Shown here: positions 44,100-54,396 of the stretch, one piece after another
How the letters are laid out: the number at the start of each line of letters is the position of its first letter
Numbering within the stretch: position 1 is the stretch's first letter
Origin: Piezodorus guildinii
Taxonomy: Eukaryota > Arthropoda > Insecta > Hemiptera > Pentatomidae
Direction: 5' to 3'
Assembly: GCA_023052935.1 (NCBI GenBank)
Contig: CM041294.1
Coordinates: 11,270,414 to 11,334,413, forward strand
Length of the DNA: 64,000 nt
The notes under the pieces: model-generated
What the model saw: the letters and a program-made list of their open reading frames with translations, nothing else
Database searches by the model: none
Told to the model about the DNA's origin: nothing
Program-made: the position numbers and the translations under genes

Positions 44100-44788
44100 A
44101 AAGAAATCGTACAAGTCAATATAAAATTTTTGTAAGCCCATAACTTATTCTTGGTAAAGAGGAAGGTTATAATTGTTAAATGTACAGGATCTTGCAAGTT
44201 TCATTCTTCCATTTACTACCTAAGTTTTTAGAAACTATATTACTTACCGAATTGTAACTAAGTTGTTTTACTTTAATCAAATAATTAACATCGTTATAAA
44301 TTATTTCGACTTAATACTATTTAAAAAAAAAAATTCACTGTGACCTAAATGAGATTCCTATGAAAACTTAATTTGACTTTTAAAATGTAATTTAAATAGT
44401 TCGTTAGAAATATAAAATAGAAATAAACCGAATAAATTAAGAACCGTGCTTATTTCTGTAGTTTTTTAATACATACAATAGCAGTCAAGTTTTATATGGG
44501 ATAGTTAAATTTACCGTTATCTGTGCTTCACTTAAAATAGCAAACAAATAAACTTAGCCAATTTTGATTTATGTATTTCATTTCTCCCGATGATTAAATA
44601 TAATAATGAATAGCCGTTATAAAATAAACACATTTTCTTGCTGATTGCTATTTCCGTTGCGATCAACTAAAACTGCCAAAGCTATCCACTCTAAATCGGT
44701 CGAGACAGGGATGTTTCGAAGATAAATGCCACTCCATTCCAACCGCACCGGGCCAAGCTTCCACTAGCACTAGTATCTTAAATATAAC
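44100..44788. other. Unassigned A+T-rich DNA
   Basis: No ORF or repeat recognised. Confidence 0.4.
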
Positions 44789-44799
44789 AATAGTACATC

Positions 44800-45357
44800 A
44801 TGGATATATAATAGTAGTATGGAAGCAGTTCGCCTTCTCGAGCTTCAACAGAAATTTCTCAAGATTGAGAGAAAAATTCTTAGGAGGCTTCATGGACCCA
44901 AAATAACACAAGAGGGTTACAGGCTGAAATCCAATGAAGAAATATATAGAAATTTGGAAAACCTTGAAGTAGTCATCAATATTAGGAGACTGAGGTTTTA
45001 TGGCCATATGGTAAGAATGAACAATCAGAGGCTGAGCAAACAGATTTTTGACAAAGTTCTAGGCTATAAGAATATGGGCGGTTATGCGAAGCAAATAAAA
45101 GAGGTTAAAAGGCTCGATAGGTTAAAAATCAAGAAAAGAAACTGCTTAGATAGAGAGCTTTTCGGGAAGAAAATAGAAGAAGTTGGGGTTCTTACAGGAA
45201 AAACAAAGAGACAGGGGAGAAAATGGACAAAGGAAGAGCGGGAGGAACAGTCCAGGAAGATGAAAGAATATTGGAGAAAAAGGAAGATGAAAGATGTGAA
45301 GAAGGCGGAATGATATTCACGTGGTCCTTGATGGCCAATTCCTGCAACAAAATAAAT
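44800..45357 (+). mobile_element. 5'-truncated LINE with 11-bp TSD
   Basis: AATAGTACATC at 44789-44799 and 45358-45368 bounds it. The frame 44819-45313 (164 codons, no true start) encodes the C-terminal domain of a LINE protein: ERKILRRLHGPKITQEGYRL, SNEEIYRNLENL, INIRRLRFYGHMVRM, then a lysine-rich tail. It ends 'caaaataaat'. The remnant at 11960-12290 is a second copy of its 3' end. The open frame and clean TSD suggest a fairly recent insertion. Confidence 0.88.
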
Positions 45358-45456
45358 AATAGTACATCTTAGTACAGGATTTGTTTCTAAGGATGTGCGC
45401 ACCGGATTTTTTAGTTATACATTTGTATTTCATTTAGTAATACATATCGGATGGTT

Positions 45457-45878
45457 CCAGGCTGAAAGACGAACCAGGCTGAAAGACGAAAGATGGACCA
45501 GAGCTTGCACGGAGTGGATCCCGAGAGAGAACAGCAGACAGAGGGGGCGATCACATCGCAGGTGGAGGGACGAATTGACGCAGACTGTTGGCGAAAACTG
45601 GTGGCTGGTTGCGAGGGACAAATCCTGGTGGATAAACGTTATAAAAAATATTTAATTTGTGTTTGATTTTAGTGTATTTTTCAAGGACTCTGTTTTGTTT
45701 TGTTTTTTAGAGTATTGTATTTTATAAGTATTTGTATTTTTTCTTTCTTTGGATTATTTGCTTTTTTTCAATATTTTATTATTTCTAACTAAAGCCAACT
45801 TCTATAAATTCCTCCCTATGGGAGAGGCTTTTGTCAATATGATGCCAATAAAGCTATTATTATTATTATTATTATTAT
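45457..45878 (+). mobile_element. 5'-truncated LINE with 12-bp TSD
   Basis: TATCGGATGGTT at 45445-45456 and 45879-45890 bounds it. The frame up to 45655 gives a LINE C terminus: RWTRACTEWIPRENSRQRGR, RRWRDELTQTVGENW, ARDKSWW. The 3' UTR has a hairpin CCTCCC/GGGAG(A)GG at about 45812-45830 and ends CAATAAAGC(TATT)(ATT)n. Dead on arrival because it is truncated. Confidence 0.9.
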
Positions 45879-45934
45879 TATCGGATGGTTATTACCCTTC
45901 TCATAATTTGATAATCTAGGCGAATGAGATATAT

Positions 45935-46237
45935 AATTTTGGTGTTCGTACTCGTTATTGTAAAAAAAATATTTTATTTATTCAAAAGTTACAAAATATC
46001 GATAATAACACTTTAAAAGACAATAATGACAATCTTGATAATAACAATATGGCTATACTAGGTCTGACGTACCGTAATTACTGCGAGGACTTGAAGAGAG
46101 TGCGAGTGTGAGTGAGAGTGTGAGAGTGTGTCCTGGGAGAAGGGACAGGGTATATAAAGGTTAATAGGACTGCTGAATAAGATTCAAGGAATATGGTGTG
46201 ATCTGCAGGTGCACTATGGCCTCATGGTGGCGTGACT
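45935..46237 (-). repeat. Errantivirus 3' LTR
   Basis: 303 bp, differing from the other LTR at two positions I could find. Contains a GA/GTGTGAG-rich segment and a TATA-like string (plus strand 46152-46159). Confidence 0.95.
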
Positions 46238-46249
46238 CCTCCGTCCTTA
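46238..46249 (-). other. Polypurine tract
   Basis: On the minus strand AAGGACGGAGG directly precedes the 3' LTR, as expected for plus-strand DNA priming. Confidence 0.7.
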
Positions 46250-46277
46250 TGAGAGTGAAGCCCACTGAACTCTAAAT

Positions 46278-47249
46278 TTAAGGATTTGGGACGGTTTGTC
46301 TATTCTGTAAATATTGAAACCAAGCTCTGGCTCTGCCATCAAAATATTCAGGTGGTTGAGGATGGGTACTTGGATTATCATTTGGAGGATTAGAACACAG
46401 TAATTTCAGTTTACAATACTGACGATAAAGATTATAACATAAAAGATATAAACATATTGCATAAAATATATAAGAAATAAATTGGGATACAGTTATATCA
46501 TAAGGTTCTAATTCTTCTATTTCTATATTACTTAAGTCTATTTGTTGTAATTCCTCAAAAGTAAAATTTGTTGATACAATAGTTTTATTATTAACAGAAT
46601 GATAGGAAATAAAAGGAATATTTACATTGTCAACATAAGAAAGTGGTACATTTATATTTACAAATTTCTCATTTTCATTAAGATTAAGGAGGCTAGTAGA
46701 TGGTAGATGATACATTTGTGTGTTTGTTACACTAGTTGTTATATTGCTAATATTAAAGGTTAAATATTGGTGTAATGTGGGTATAAGTTTGATTATAGGG
46801 TTTGTTCTTATTTCTACAGCTTTACAATCATTTAATTCTATATTCTTACATAATTCTAAAATACATTTGTCCTTAATCTCTATCATGTCCTTACAGTAAT
46901 GATGATTATTGAATTTAATACAATTTCCATTGTAAAACGAATTTTTAAATCTAATGATTAGTTGTTCTTTAATCTTTAGAGTAATGACTTTATTATTCCT
47001 TGTAACTGGATATGACATAGCATAATAAGTTGTTTTTGGCAATGATTTCAAAGGGATTTTAATAAAATAATAAATTAATCCTGTATCTGATAGGGAACAA
47101 AATGTGGAGCTAAGTAACCAGTTTAATTCTACATTTTCTGTGATTGGTTCTCCGAACGGTATGTTTAATTGTTCTAGTTCTCTAGTCGTTAATATGCTTG
47201 GATGGGTAATTCCTAATTTACATTGTTCTAAGGAAAATTCTTTTATCAT
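46278..47249 (-). pseudogene. env: Errantivirus Env, C-terminal part
   Basis: Open for 323 codons. It is the downstream two-thirds of the envelope glycoprotein (the fusion subunit ectodomain, a membrane anchor of about 20 hydrophobic residues in the stretch after ITVSQF, and a short cytoplasmic tail). Several Cys and N-x-S/T sites fit an ectodomain. It is separated from the N-terminal part by a one-base shift in the overlap 47218-47249, so the full protein cannot be made from this copy. Errantivirus Env proteins are related to baculovirus F proteins and can allow cell-to-cell spread. The MIK start is probably fortuitous. Confidence 0.85.
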
Positions 47250-47916
47250 TTAATTGATTTTCTACTAAATCTAATACGGCTAATAAATCATGATACATTA
47301 ACTTAGTAAGAGCTAAATCTGTAAAATTATTTATTTTTTCTATACTATCCTTATATTTATTTAAAACAATTATTTCTTTATTAAGTTTAGATGTTAATTC
47401 TTTATTTAATCCTAATCTAACATTTTCATTATGCTCTATGTGATACATATTTCTCTCGATTTTATTTAAAATATTATCATACTTTTCTTTGTCATCGGCG
47501 TCCATATTGCCGGTGAGCCAACTAATAGCATTGCCTAGTCCGTTAATTAAACCTCTTTTTGATCGGTTATTCCGATTTATATTTACAATATGATTAATTT
47601 TTTCTAATATCTTGTTATATTTTTGTTCAATAATATTATGCAAAGTTTTATATTCATTACTAATTGTTAATACGTCAATGCTAATCTTAAGGGTTTGAAT
47701 TTCTCTTGTTAAATTTGTAAGATTCTTATAATGTAAAAATGTGTACCAATCTTCAATTATAAAAGATGGATTAATTTGTACGATGGATGCTCCTGGTCCG
47801 TCAGATAAATCTTGTATTAGCAGGGTCTGTATCTGAACCGTAAACGCTGCGATCAGAAGATACTTGAAACAATTCGTCGTCGAACTCAAAGTCATCTTGG
47901 CTGACTCCTGTAACAT
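47218..47916 (-). pseudogene. env: Errantivirus Env, N-terminal part
   Basis: 232 codons with a hydrophobic leader at about residues 17-34, a furin-type site RSKR at residues 118-121 and directly after it the glycine-rich GLINGLG segment that errantivirus Envs carry as fusion peptide. A heptad-like, Asn-rich region follows. The frame then ends at 47218 because of a shift relative to the C-terminal part. The first 116 bases overlap the end of the pol frame, as is usual when env is expressed from a spliced RNA. Splice sites were not pinned down. Confidence 0.87.
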
Positions 47917-48163
47917 TAGACGTTTCTATTTCTTTTATGACATTCTCAATATCTTCATCAGTTATTTCTGGGTTTTTTTGACTTGTACTAGGTTTATTAT
48001 TATTATTATTTGATTTCTTTTTCTTGGTGACTTTTTTCGGTCGTTTGACTTGATCAGGGTGGAGTTTTTTCTTTCTACCTTTATTTCTATTTTGAAATCT
48101 TTTATCAACATACTTTCCTTTTTCGTATTTAGGATCTATTTTCTTTTTCTGTTGTCTCTCTTA
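47801..48163 (-). pseudogene. pol: Errantivirus Pol C-terminal extension, out of frame
   Basis: After the pol frame stops at 48129, another frame stays open to the TGA at 47801. It is lysine-rich, then acidic, including KRPKKVTKKKK, and looks like the natural tail of integrase. A single-base shift near 48160 separates it from the rest. Confidence 0.65.
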
Positions 48164-50288
48164 TATACACATCTTCCGAGATTTCTATGTCTTCTCTATT
48201 TTCATTTAACTTGCCTATTTTTCTCTCTTTATTTTGTTCTATACCTTTCTTAGTTATTTCGAAAAGCTGCTTCATTTTCCGATGGTACTCATGAACAAGA
48301 TATTCTTTTATTTCCGGGGATTCATTATAAGTTTCATTAGTGATACCGAAAGTTATTTCGTTAGGGGTCATTTTAAGATCTTGATTAAGGGAATTATCAT
48401 ATGCTGTCGTTGCTTGCTCTAACTTATCTTCCTCTTTATCATCTTTGTTTTCTATGTTTATAAGTCTTAAAATTTCTAATAACGAAGAGCTTGCTCGATT
48501 AAGCAATCCAAGAGAGTTAGGGTGATTGGGGGTAGTATAATGTAATTCAATATTTAAGTAGTTTAGAAAATCTTTAAACAAGTTATTGTCGAATTCTCTT
48601 CCGTTGTCACATGATATTTTTTGGGGTTTTGGAAAATATGCTAAATATTTTTTCAATACTTTCATGCTTTCTATGGCATTATAACTCGTTGCGTAATAAG
48701 AAAATATTCTTTTGGAAAAAGTATCTACTATTAAATAAATGTAATAATTACTCATGTGTAAGGTATCAATCATTAAATCTGTAAAGGGTTTCTCAGGTGT
48801 GGGAGTAATTTTAAATTTTTGTTTTATAGGTCTTCTATCGTATTTGCCTTTTCCACATGTGTCACATTTGTTTATAATTTCTGTGATATGATCTTTCATA
48901 TTGGGCCAATAAAATTTGGTTTTCAAAACTAAATATGTTTCATTTATACCTCTGTGGCATGTCTTGGCGATATGATAATCAAGGATAAGTAATTTCTGGT
49001 CTTCCGTGTTCTTTACATCTGGCAATAGTTTATAATATCTTTTAATTCTATTTGTGGGAAATTTTTCTCTAATGAGTGATGCAACTTTATTAAATAATGC
49101 ATTATACCAATTATTTTCACTTTCTATAGAATCTGATATGGGTGAGCAGTATATGCCGTAAGTTATATTTGGTCTTAAGATTTCTAAAAGTTTTTCTTCT
49201 ATTTCAAAATCTTTTTCATGATAAGGCCAAGTAAATTCAATTGTTGTTCTTTGCTTATTATTGAATATTGTTTCGCGTTGAATTTTCGCGTGTCCCTTTT
49301 TTATTATTATTTGATTTTTCTCAACATTTACTGGTCTAGATTTATCATCAACTATTAAGATTCTGTTATCGGAAGATTCTGTGGAGTGCTGCGTTGCTAA
49401 AGAAGATATATCATCTTGAATTATTTCTTGGTGTTCACCATTATTATTTTCTTCTATGTTTTCATCATTATTAATTCCTTCTAAGTTTTCATTGTTAGCT
49501 TCTTCTTGGGTTTCTTCTATTCCCATTTCTTGTAATAAATCTACGATTTCTTGTGAATAGTTATTAGGAGAATTTTCTGTATGAAAAATATCAAATTCTG
49601 GTTCTTTTAATTTCCTTTCTTCAATAGGGTAACGGGATAAATGATCGGCGACTTTATTAGCCTTTCCTTCAATGTATTTTATGTCATATTCGAAATCTTC
49701 TAACAATAATTTCCATCTAATTAATCTGGCGTTCTGTGTTTTACACGTTCTTAAATATTCTAAAGGTTTGTGATCTGAATATATGAAAAATTTTCTACCG
49801 TATAAGTAGGGTCGAAAATGATTGCAAGCCCAAATAATGGCTAAACATTCCTTTTCCGTTGTTGAGTAATTTTGTTCTGCTTTATTAAGTGTTCTGGATG
49901 CAAAACATACAGGGAGTTCTTTTCCATCTTTCTTCTGTGCTAATACTGCACCAATGGCGAAATTACTTGCGTCAGTTATTAAGAAAAAGTCCTGATTGAA
50001 ATCTGGAATTTGCAAAATGGGGCTACTACATACAAGTTGTTTCAATTTCTCAAAAGCGTTTTCATATAACTCTGGTTTGATTTCTTTTTGATCTTTTCGA
50101 AGACATCTCGTTAATGGGGAAGCTATCTTTGCGTAATTTGGTATCATTTTCCTATAGAAACCAGTTAATCCTAAAAAGCTTTTAATTTCTTTTTCATTTT
50201 TAGGGAGTTTAAAATCTTTTACTGCTTTTATCTTTTCTGGATTAGGTTCTATGCCGCGTTCGCTGATAATATGTCCGAGGAATAACAA
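48129..50288 (-). pseudogene. pol: Errantivirus Pol: RT end, RNase H, integrase
   Basis: About 719 codons. First, the RT thumb/connection (FLGHIISERGI). Then RNase H: ITDASNFAIGAVLAQ, ASRTLNKAEQNYSTTEKECL and YSDHKPLEYL carry its acidic residues. Then integrase: an HHCC zinc domain (H..H in AKTCHRGINETY, C..C in KCDTCGKG), the first catalytic Asp in DLMIDTLH and the second in SCDNGREF. At the position 35 residues beyond, where DD35E integrases have Glu, the codon at 48500-48498 is AAT (Asn). That change alone should abolish strand transfer. Its start at 50288 is only where the frame reopens; it is the same frame as the segment before 50484. Confidence 0.9.
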
Positions 50289-50510
50289 TTCTTTCTTGCA
50301 AAATTCTGTCTTATCGAGCTGAATCTTTAAGTTATGTTTTTCTAACTTTTAAGAGTTTCTTCTAAATGTTTCCAATGATCTTTGTAATTTTCAGAAAAAA
50401 TTATAATATCGTCCATATAGACTAAAACGTTAATAGAATCTGAAAAAATGATATTCATGGCTCTTTGAAACGTTGCTGGGGCATTACTGAGTCCAAATGG
50501 CATGCGAAGG
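50289..50510 (-). pseudogene. pol: Errantivirus RT catalytic segment, shifted frame
   Basis: A one-base gain near 50508 shifts the RT frame, and a one-base loss near 50345 restores it. Between them, in the other frame, lies the RT active-site YMDD (plus 50408-50419). So the palm is intact in sequence but unreadable in one frame. The two indels compensate. Confidence 0.85.
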
Positions 50511-51691
50511 AAATTCAAAGTGCCCTTGATCTGTAGAAAATGCTGTTTTTGGGATAGAACTTTCTTCGACTTTTATTTGATGGAAGCCTGAGCAAAGGTC
50601 CATTGCTGTAAATATCGTCGCTTTTCCTAATTTGCCTAAAAGGTCTTCAATATTAGGAATGGGGAATTTATCCGGGGTTGTTTCTCGATTTAATTTCCTG
50701 TAATCAATCACCATTCGTATTTTTCTTTTTCCTGATGCGTCTGGCTTTTTCGGGACAATCCAAACGGGAGAATTGTAAGGGGAATTGCTGGGTCTTATTA
50801 TTTTGGATTCTAACATCTTTTTAATTTCTTCCTTAATATTTTCTTTGAATTGGTGGGGATATCTGTAATTTTTCGAATATATCGGGTCTTCGGTTTTTGT
50901 TTTAATCTTATGCTCCAATAAATCAGTGGCTGAAAGGGGATCATTTTCAGTCTTAAATACTGATGGATATTTCGATAATAATTTAATTAAATTTGATTTT
51001 TCTTGAGGAGGTATATGGTCGGTTCTGATTAGTTGGGGGATTTGTTTTATTATTTCATGGTTTCCTTTTTTATTAGAATCTGTTAATTCTACTTCTTCTT
51101 TTTGCAAATAGTATAAAGGTAAATATATGGTTTCGTTAACTTTACTGTCGATTATTATATTTTGATCATAGATGCCAGGTTTAATTTTAATCTTATCATC
51201 TTCATAGTCAATAAAATATAGATTTTTATTTTGTTCTACTTTTATCTGATTTTCGCCTTCTTTCAAAACTAATTTTAAAACTTCGTCTTCCATAATAAAA
51301 TCAAACTCTGTATAGCGAGTTTTTATTTTGTTGGTTTCGAAATCGATATTAAATTTCATTTCCCTCATTGTCTCATTTCCTAGTAGTATTTCGTAATTGG
51401 GACTGAAATTAAATAGATAAAATTTTATTTTTTCGGGGTTTTTAAGAAAATTATTTCTGCAATAAACTGAAATAGATTCCGTGCCAAGTTCTTCTCCGGT
51501 TGCTGTTTTTATTGTAAAATTTTCTTTTTCTCTTTCAACATCTGGTGGTACAATGTCTGGTCTTATATAATTCTTCCAAGATCCGGTATCAATAAGCCAT
51601 TTACGATTCGCGTGGTCTTTAACATAAGGCAGTTGGCTTTTATTCTCTTCTTTTATGTGTTTTGATTGTCTGGCGGGCCTTTCTCTAAAAA
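50484..51691 (-). pseudogene. pol: Errantivirus Pol: protease and RT N-terminal part
   Basis: The frame opens at the slippery site (51692-51686), -1 relative to gag. It holds an aspartic protease (WLIDTGSW, with the DTG catalytic triad; a flap-like region follows) and then RT fingers and palm: WIVPKKPDASGKRKIRMVID, motif A in FTAMDLCSGFHQI and FSTDQGHFEF. It stops early at 50486-50484 because of an indel at about 50508. Gypsy-type Pol normally continues without a break. The internal Met at 51368 is not the start. Confidence 0.9.
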
Positions 51692-52783
51692 AGAATTATT
51701 TGGATCTAATTTTTCTAATTTCTCTCTTAATTCTCTGATTTCTTGGTCTTTCGGGTCTTCTTGCTGAATTTGTAAATTAGGCTGTTTCGGTTTATTCCCG
51801 AATGCGCTAACTGTTCTCATGGATACAGTTGGATTTTCATCTTTCTTATTATTATTATAATTTTGATTCCGGTATCGACCTGAACCGTTGAAATACCTTT
51901 GTTGTTCTTGACGGGGCCATTGTTGGTAATAATTATTATTATTATTATTCTGCCGGTAGTCTTGTGGAGGTTCTTGTTGTCGATATTGATGCTCTTGTCT
52001 TTGATTATGTGGGTTATACGGGTTATTGGGATTTTGCCAATTATTAAATCGTTTGTGATGTTTTTTATCGAACTTTTTCTTATGGTCGAAGCCTCTTTTG
52101 TAATCATGTTCTCCGGGTCTTCTCATATTTCCCGAATTTATGAGGTCATCGAAGAGTAGATGGTTCTCATTCTGAATTAAATTTCTCAAATCATCTAATG
52201 TTCTTAACTTTTCTGCTTTAGTCATAAGATATGTTCTTATGTGAAGGGGCATGTTAGTGTAAAAAAAATAAAGAATACTTTTCTCTAATGCGCTAATAAT
52301 TGTTTCTCTATTTGGTGTGTTTTCTATCCGATGTTTAGAAATTATTAAAGTGCGGATCTTATCAATTCTTTGAAGGAAATCAAGAGGGTGTTCCTTATGA
52401 TGTATTTTGTTATTAAATAATTCATGCGATAATTGTTCAATTGAGCGGCTGTCTCTGAAGGTTCTTTCGAGATAATTTAGTAATTCTTCAACACGACTAA
52501 ATTCGCACGTTGTATTTATATAATCAGCTTCATCCGTAAGTTTTGCTAAAAGTTTACTTAATAATCTTTGTTCGTTTAGTTCCTTAAACGAGTTGTCCGG
52601 TTTACACACGATTTGGTAAACTTGTCTACAAACTGTCACGAATTTTAACAGATTGTGTGGATTTCCATTAAAATTAGGGATATGATCGTAGTCTGCCGAT
52701 TTAATTTGAAAGCTTGCCATATTTGTAGTTAATGTTAAATTATTTACTCGCAGGATTAAAGAATTTAAATAATCATCAGACAT
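51653..52783 (-). CDS. gag: Errantivirus Gag
   Basis: 376 residues from ATG 52783, intact. The first about 230 residues form a capsid-like, mostly helical region (YDHIPNFNGNPHNLLKFV is typical of errantivirus Gag). The tail is rich in Arg, Asn, Gln and Tyr (KKKFDKKHHKRFNNW onward) and has no CCHC zinc knuckle, as is usual in errantiviruses, where basic residues bind RNA. A coiled-coil-like stretch ends it. Pol overlaps the last 13 codons in the -1 frame at a U UUU UUA heptamer. Gag would assemble particles in the cytoplasm. Confidence 0.9.
   Translation of the reverse strand: MSDDYLNSLILRVNNLTLTTNMASFQIKSADYDHIPNFNGNPHNLLKFVTVCRQVYQIVCKPDNSFKELNEQRLLSKLLAKLTDEADYINTTCEFSRVEELLNYLERTFRDSRSIEQLSHELFNNKIHHKEHPLDFLQRIDKIRTLIISKHRIENTPNRETIISALEKSILYFFYTNMPLHIRTYLMTKAEKLRTLDDLRNLIQNENHLLFDDLINSGNMRRPGEHDYKRGFDHKKKFDKKHHKRFNNWQNPNNPYNPHNQRQEHQYRQQEPPQDYRQNNNNNNYYQQWPRQEQQRYFNGSGRYRNQNYNNNKKDENPTVSMRTVSAFGNKPKQPNLQIQQEDPKDQEIRELREKLEKLDPNNSFLEKGPPDNQNT
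51686..51692 (-). promoter_or_regulatory. -1 ribosomal frameshift site, gag-pol
   Basis: The heptamer T TTT TTA (minus strand) sits in the correct phase at the end of gag: zero-frame codons are TTT TTA. The -1 frame that follows is open into the protease. I did not fold the downstream RNA for a stimulating structure. Confidence 0.85.
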
Positions 52784-53133
52784 AAAATTACAATAGTAAA
52801 GGAAATTAACTTACAAAAATTGAGTACGCTGTCAAAATAATCTTCGACGGGGTGTGAAGATCTGTCCTTGAGCTGGATACCTGACGACAGTGAAGTCCGG
52901 CCAAGGTTGAGTGCAGATAAGAGACTTTGCCTGCGTTGCGAGATGCTCGGGGTGAGTGAACTCGTCCAGAATCTGAAGATCTCGAAGTTGGTAGTCCTCG
53001 GTAGGTAAGCCAAAATCTTGAGTCTTCACAGGTGAGGAATCCTAGGCGGTAGTCCTAATTCTGGATTTGCGGAAAAAGTTCGGATCTGCGGAAACTCGGT
53101 TCTTAAAACTGCGATAAAAATATGCAGTCCCTA
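52784..53133 (-). other. Errantivirus 5' leader
   Basis: Untranslated region between the primer-binding site and gag. Short ORFs in it (52765-53013, 52832-53029) look fortuitous. It would carry the packaging signal. Confidence 0.6.
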
Positions 53134-53144
53134 TTTGGGCGCCA
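53127..53144 (-). other. Primer-binding site
   Basis: The minus strand reads TGGCGCCCAAATAGGGAC directly after the 5' LTR. TGG pairs with the CCA end of a tRNA. The tRNA identity was not determined. Confidence 0.75.
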
Positions 53145-53446
53145 ATTTTGGTGTTCGTACTCGTTATTGAAAAAAAAATATTTTATTTATTCAAAAGTTA
53201 CAAAATATCGATAATAACACTTTAAAAGACAATAATGACAATCTTGATAATAACAATATGGCTATACTAGGTCTGACGTACCGTAATTACTGCGAGGACT
53301 TGAAGAGAGTGCGAGTGTGAGTGAGAGTGTGAGAGTGTGTCCTGGGAGAAGGGACAGGGTATATAAAGGTTAATAGGACTGCTGAATAAGATTCAAGGAA
53401 TATGGTGTTATCTGCAGGTGCACTATGGCCTCATGGTGGCGTGACT
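53144..53446 (-). repeat. Errantivirus 5' LTR
   Basis: Partner of 45935-46237. It would hold the promoter. Confidence 0.95.
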
Positions 53447-53469
53447 TATTAATAACACTTGAGATTGTT

Positions 53470-53695
53470 ATTATTAAAAAAAAAAAAGAAAAAAAAAACC
53501 TGTACTACTACAACCCATGAAGAGTTTTGGGCTCAGTACATGTAGAGATTCGTACTGTTTCTAGGAGCAACGGTTGTGTGTATGGAGGTGATTAGGCCGA
53601 GATCACGCTCAGCCGCCTGGTTTTTTTTCCCAATTTTTGGGTAGCCAATTTATAGAGGCTGGGTGTGCCCCAGGAGGGTCTCCGTACCCCAGGAT
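53470..53695 (-). mobile_element. SINE family 1, head-truncated
   Basis: Shares with 34092-34411 'ctactacaacccatgaag', 'gggctcagtacatgtagagattcgtactgtttctagg', 'gaggtgattaggccgagatcacgctcagccgcc' and 'tttatagaggctgggt.tgccccaggagggtct'. It stops before the tRNA-like head. Confidence 0.82.
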
Positions 53696-54016
53696 CAAGA
53701 TAATAACCAAAAGTGATGGAGACCAGAAGAAGCTATTGGTTCAAGCTTCGTTAGCCGGTTCCACGAAGTTATGTGGTCAGCACAACAGCTTTAATACCCA
53801 AAGGTCGCTAGTTCAAACCCGAAAGATGGCCCAAGAATTCGTTTAATGAGTAAGAAATCCATAGCTATGCCGTCCTTCGGAGGGGTCGGACAATGGTAGT
53901 CCCGATGTGCCATGTCAGGTACTCGTTAAAGATAACTTTTCTAGTTAAAACTGGAAAACCAAAAGTTTTAACTATATTAACCATAGGTGCACAAAGTGAC
54001 GTTAAATTAAAAAAAA
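53696..54016 (+). mobile_element. SINE family 2 copy
   Basis: tRNA-like part with 'ggtcgctagttcaaacccg' (B box), then 'gctatgccgtccttcggagggg', 'gccatgtcaggtactcgttaaagat' and the tail 'aaagtgacgttaaatt', as at 31726. It abuts the family-1 SINE tail to tail. Confidence 0.75.
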
Positions 54017-54079
54017 AAATTATTTTAGATAACTTATATTTTAATTGTTTTCTAATAAACTTATATCCTGGTCAAATAA

Positions 54080-54396
54080 GAAAAGCGTAAACATTTTTTG
54101 TATGCACTTTTTGAACATAAATAAATTAAATACCGTTGGAAAGCTAAAGATTTTAGAAGTAATATTATCGAACCCTCAAAATCGTAGACGTTAACCTAAA
54201 CTGATAAAAAGCCGATAAAATTAACTGATTGTCGTAGATAATAATATAATGGATTATTAAATAAAACACATGTTTATATTTAAACTCAACGTAATTAATT
54301 CTTTAACAATTTATTTTCATCTTAAATGTGTTCAAAAATTCATAAATTGATTTTAACAACGGAGGTAAGTGACAGTTGTGTTTTGCGGGCACCAGA
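54080..54396 (+). repeat. Family A 3' part
   Basis: 'aaataccgttggaaagctaaagatttt' to 'caacggaggtaagtgacagttgtgttttgcgggcaccaga' (54396), then T run. Confidence 0.82.

Larger units (their letters stand above)
45935..53446 (-). mobile_element. Errantivirus (gypsy-type LTR element with env), full length
   Basis: 7512 bp on the minus strand. The two LTRs are 303 bp each (offset 7209) with two differences, near 45959 and 46201. Order on the minus strand: 5' LTR (53144-53446), primer-binding site, leader, gag, pol in the -1 frame, env, polypurine tract, 3' LTR (45935-46237). LTRs begin AGTCA and end AATT, in the errantivirus style. Flanks are TA-rich (ATAT on the left, TATT on the right); a clean target duplication is not clear. 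Near-identical LTRs imply a recent insertion. It is nonetheless damaged: indels in RT, after integrase and in env. Confidence 0.95.

Noticed and set aside
48050..48422. Plus-strand ORFs of 62-67 codons
   Set aside because: Antisense shadows of errantivirus pol with Phe/Leu-rich composition.
51817..52159. Asn/Ile-rich ORFs on both strands
   Set aside because: Other frames of the low-complexity gag tail.
45931..53450. A definite errantivirus target-site duplication
   Set aside because: Flanks are both TA-rich (ATAT and TATT) but I could not align an exact 4-6 bp duplication at the LTR edges.
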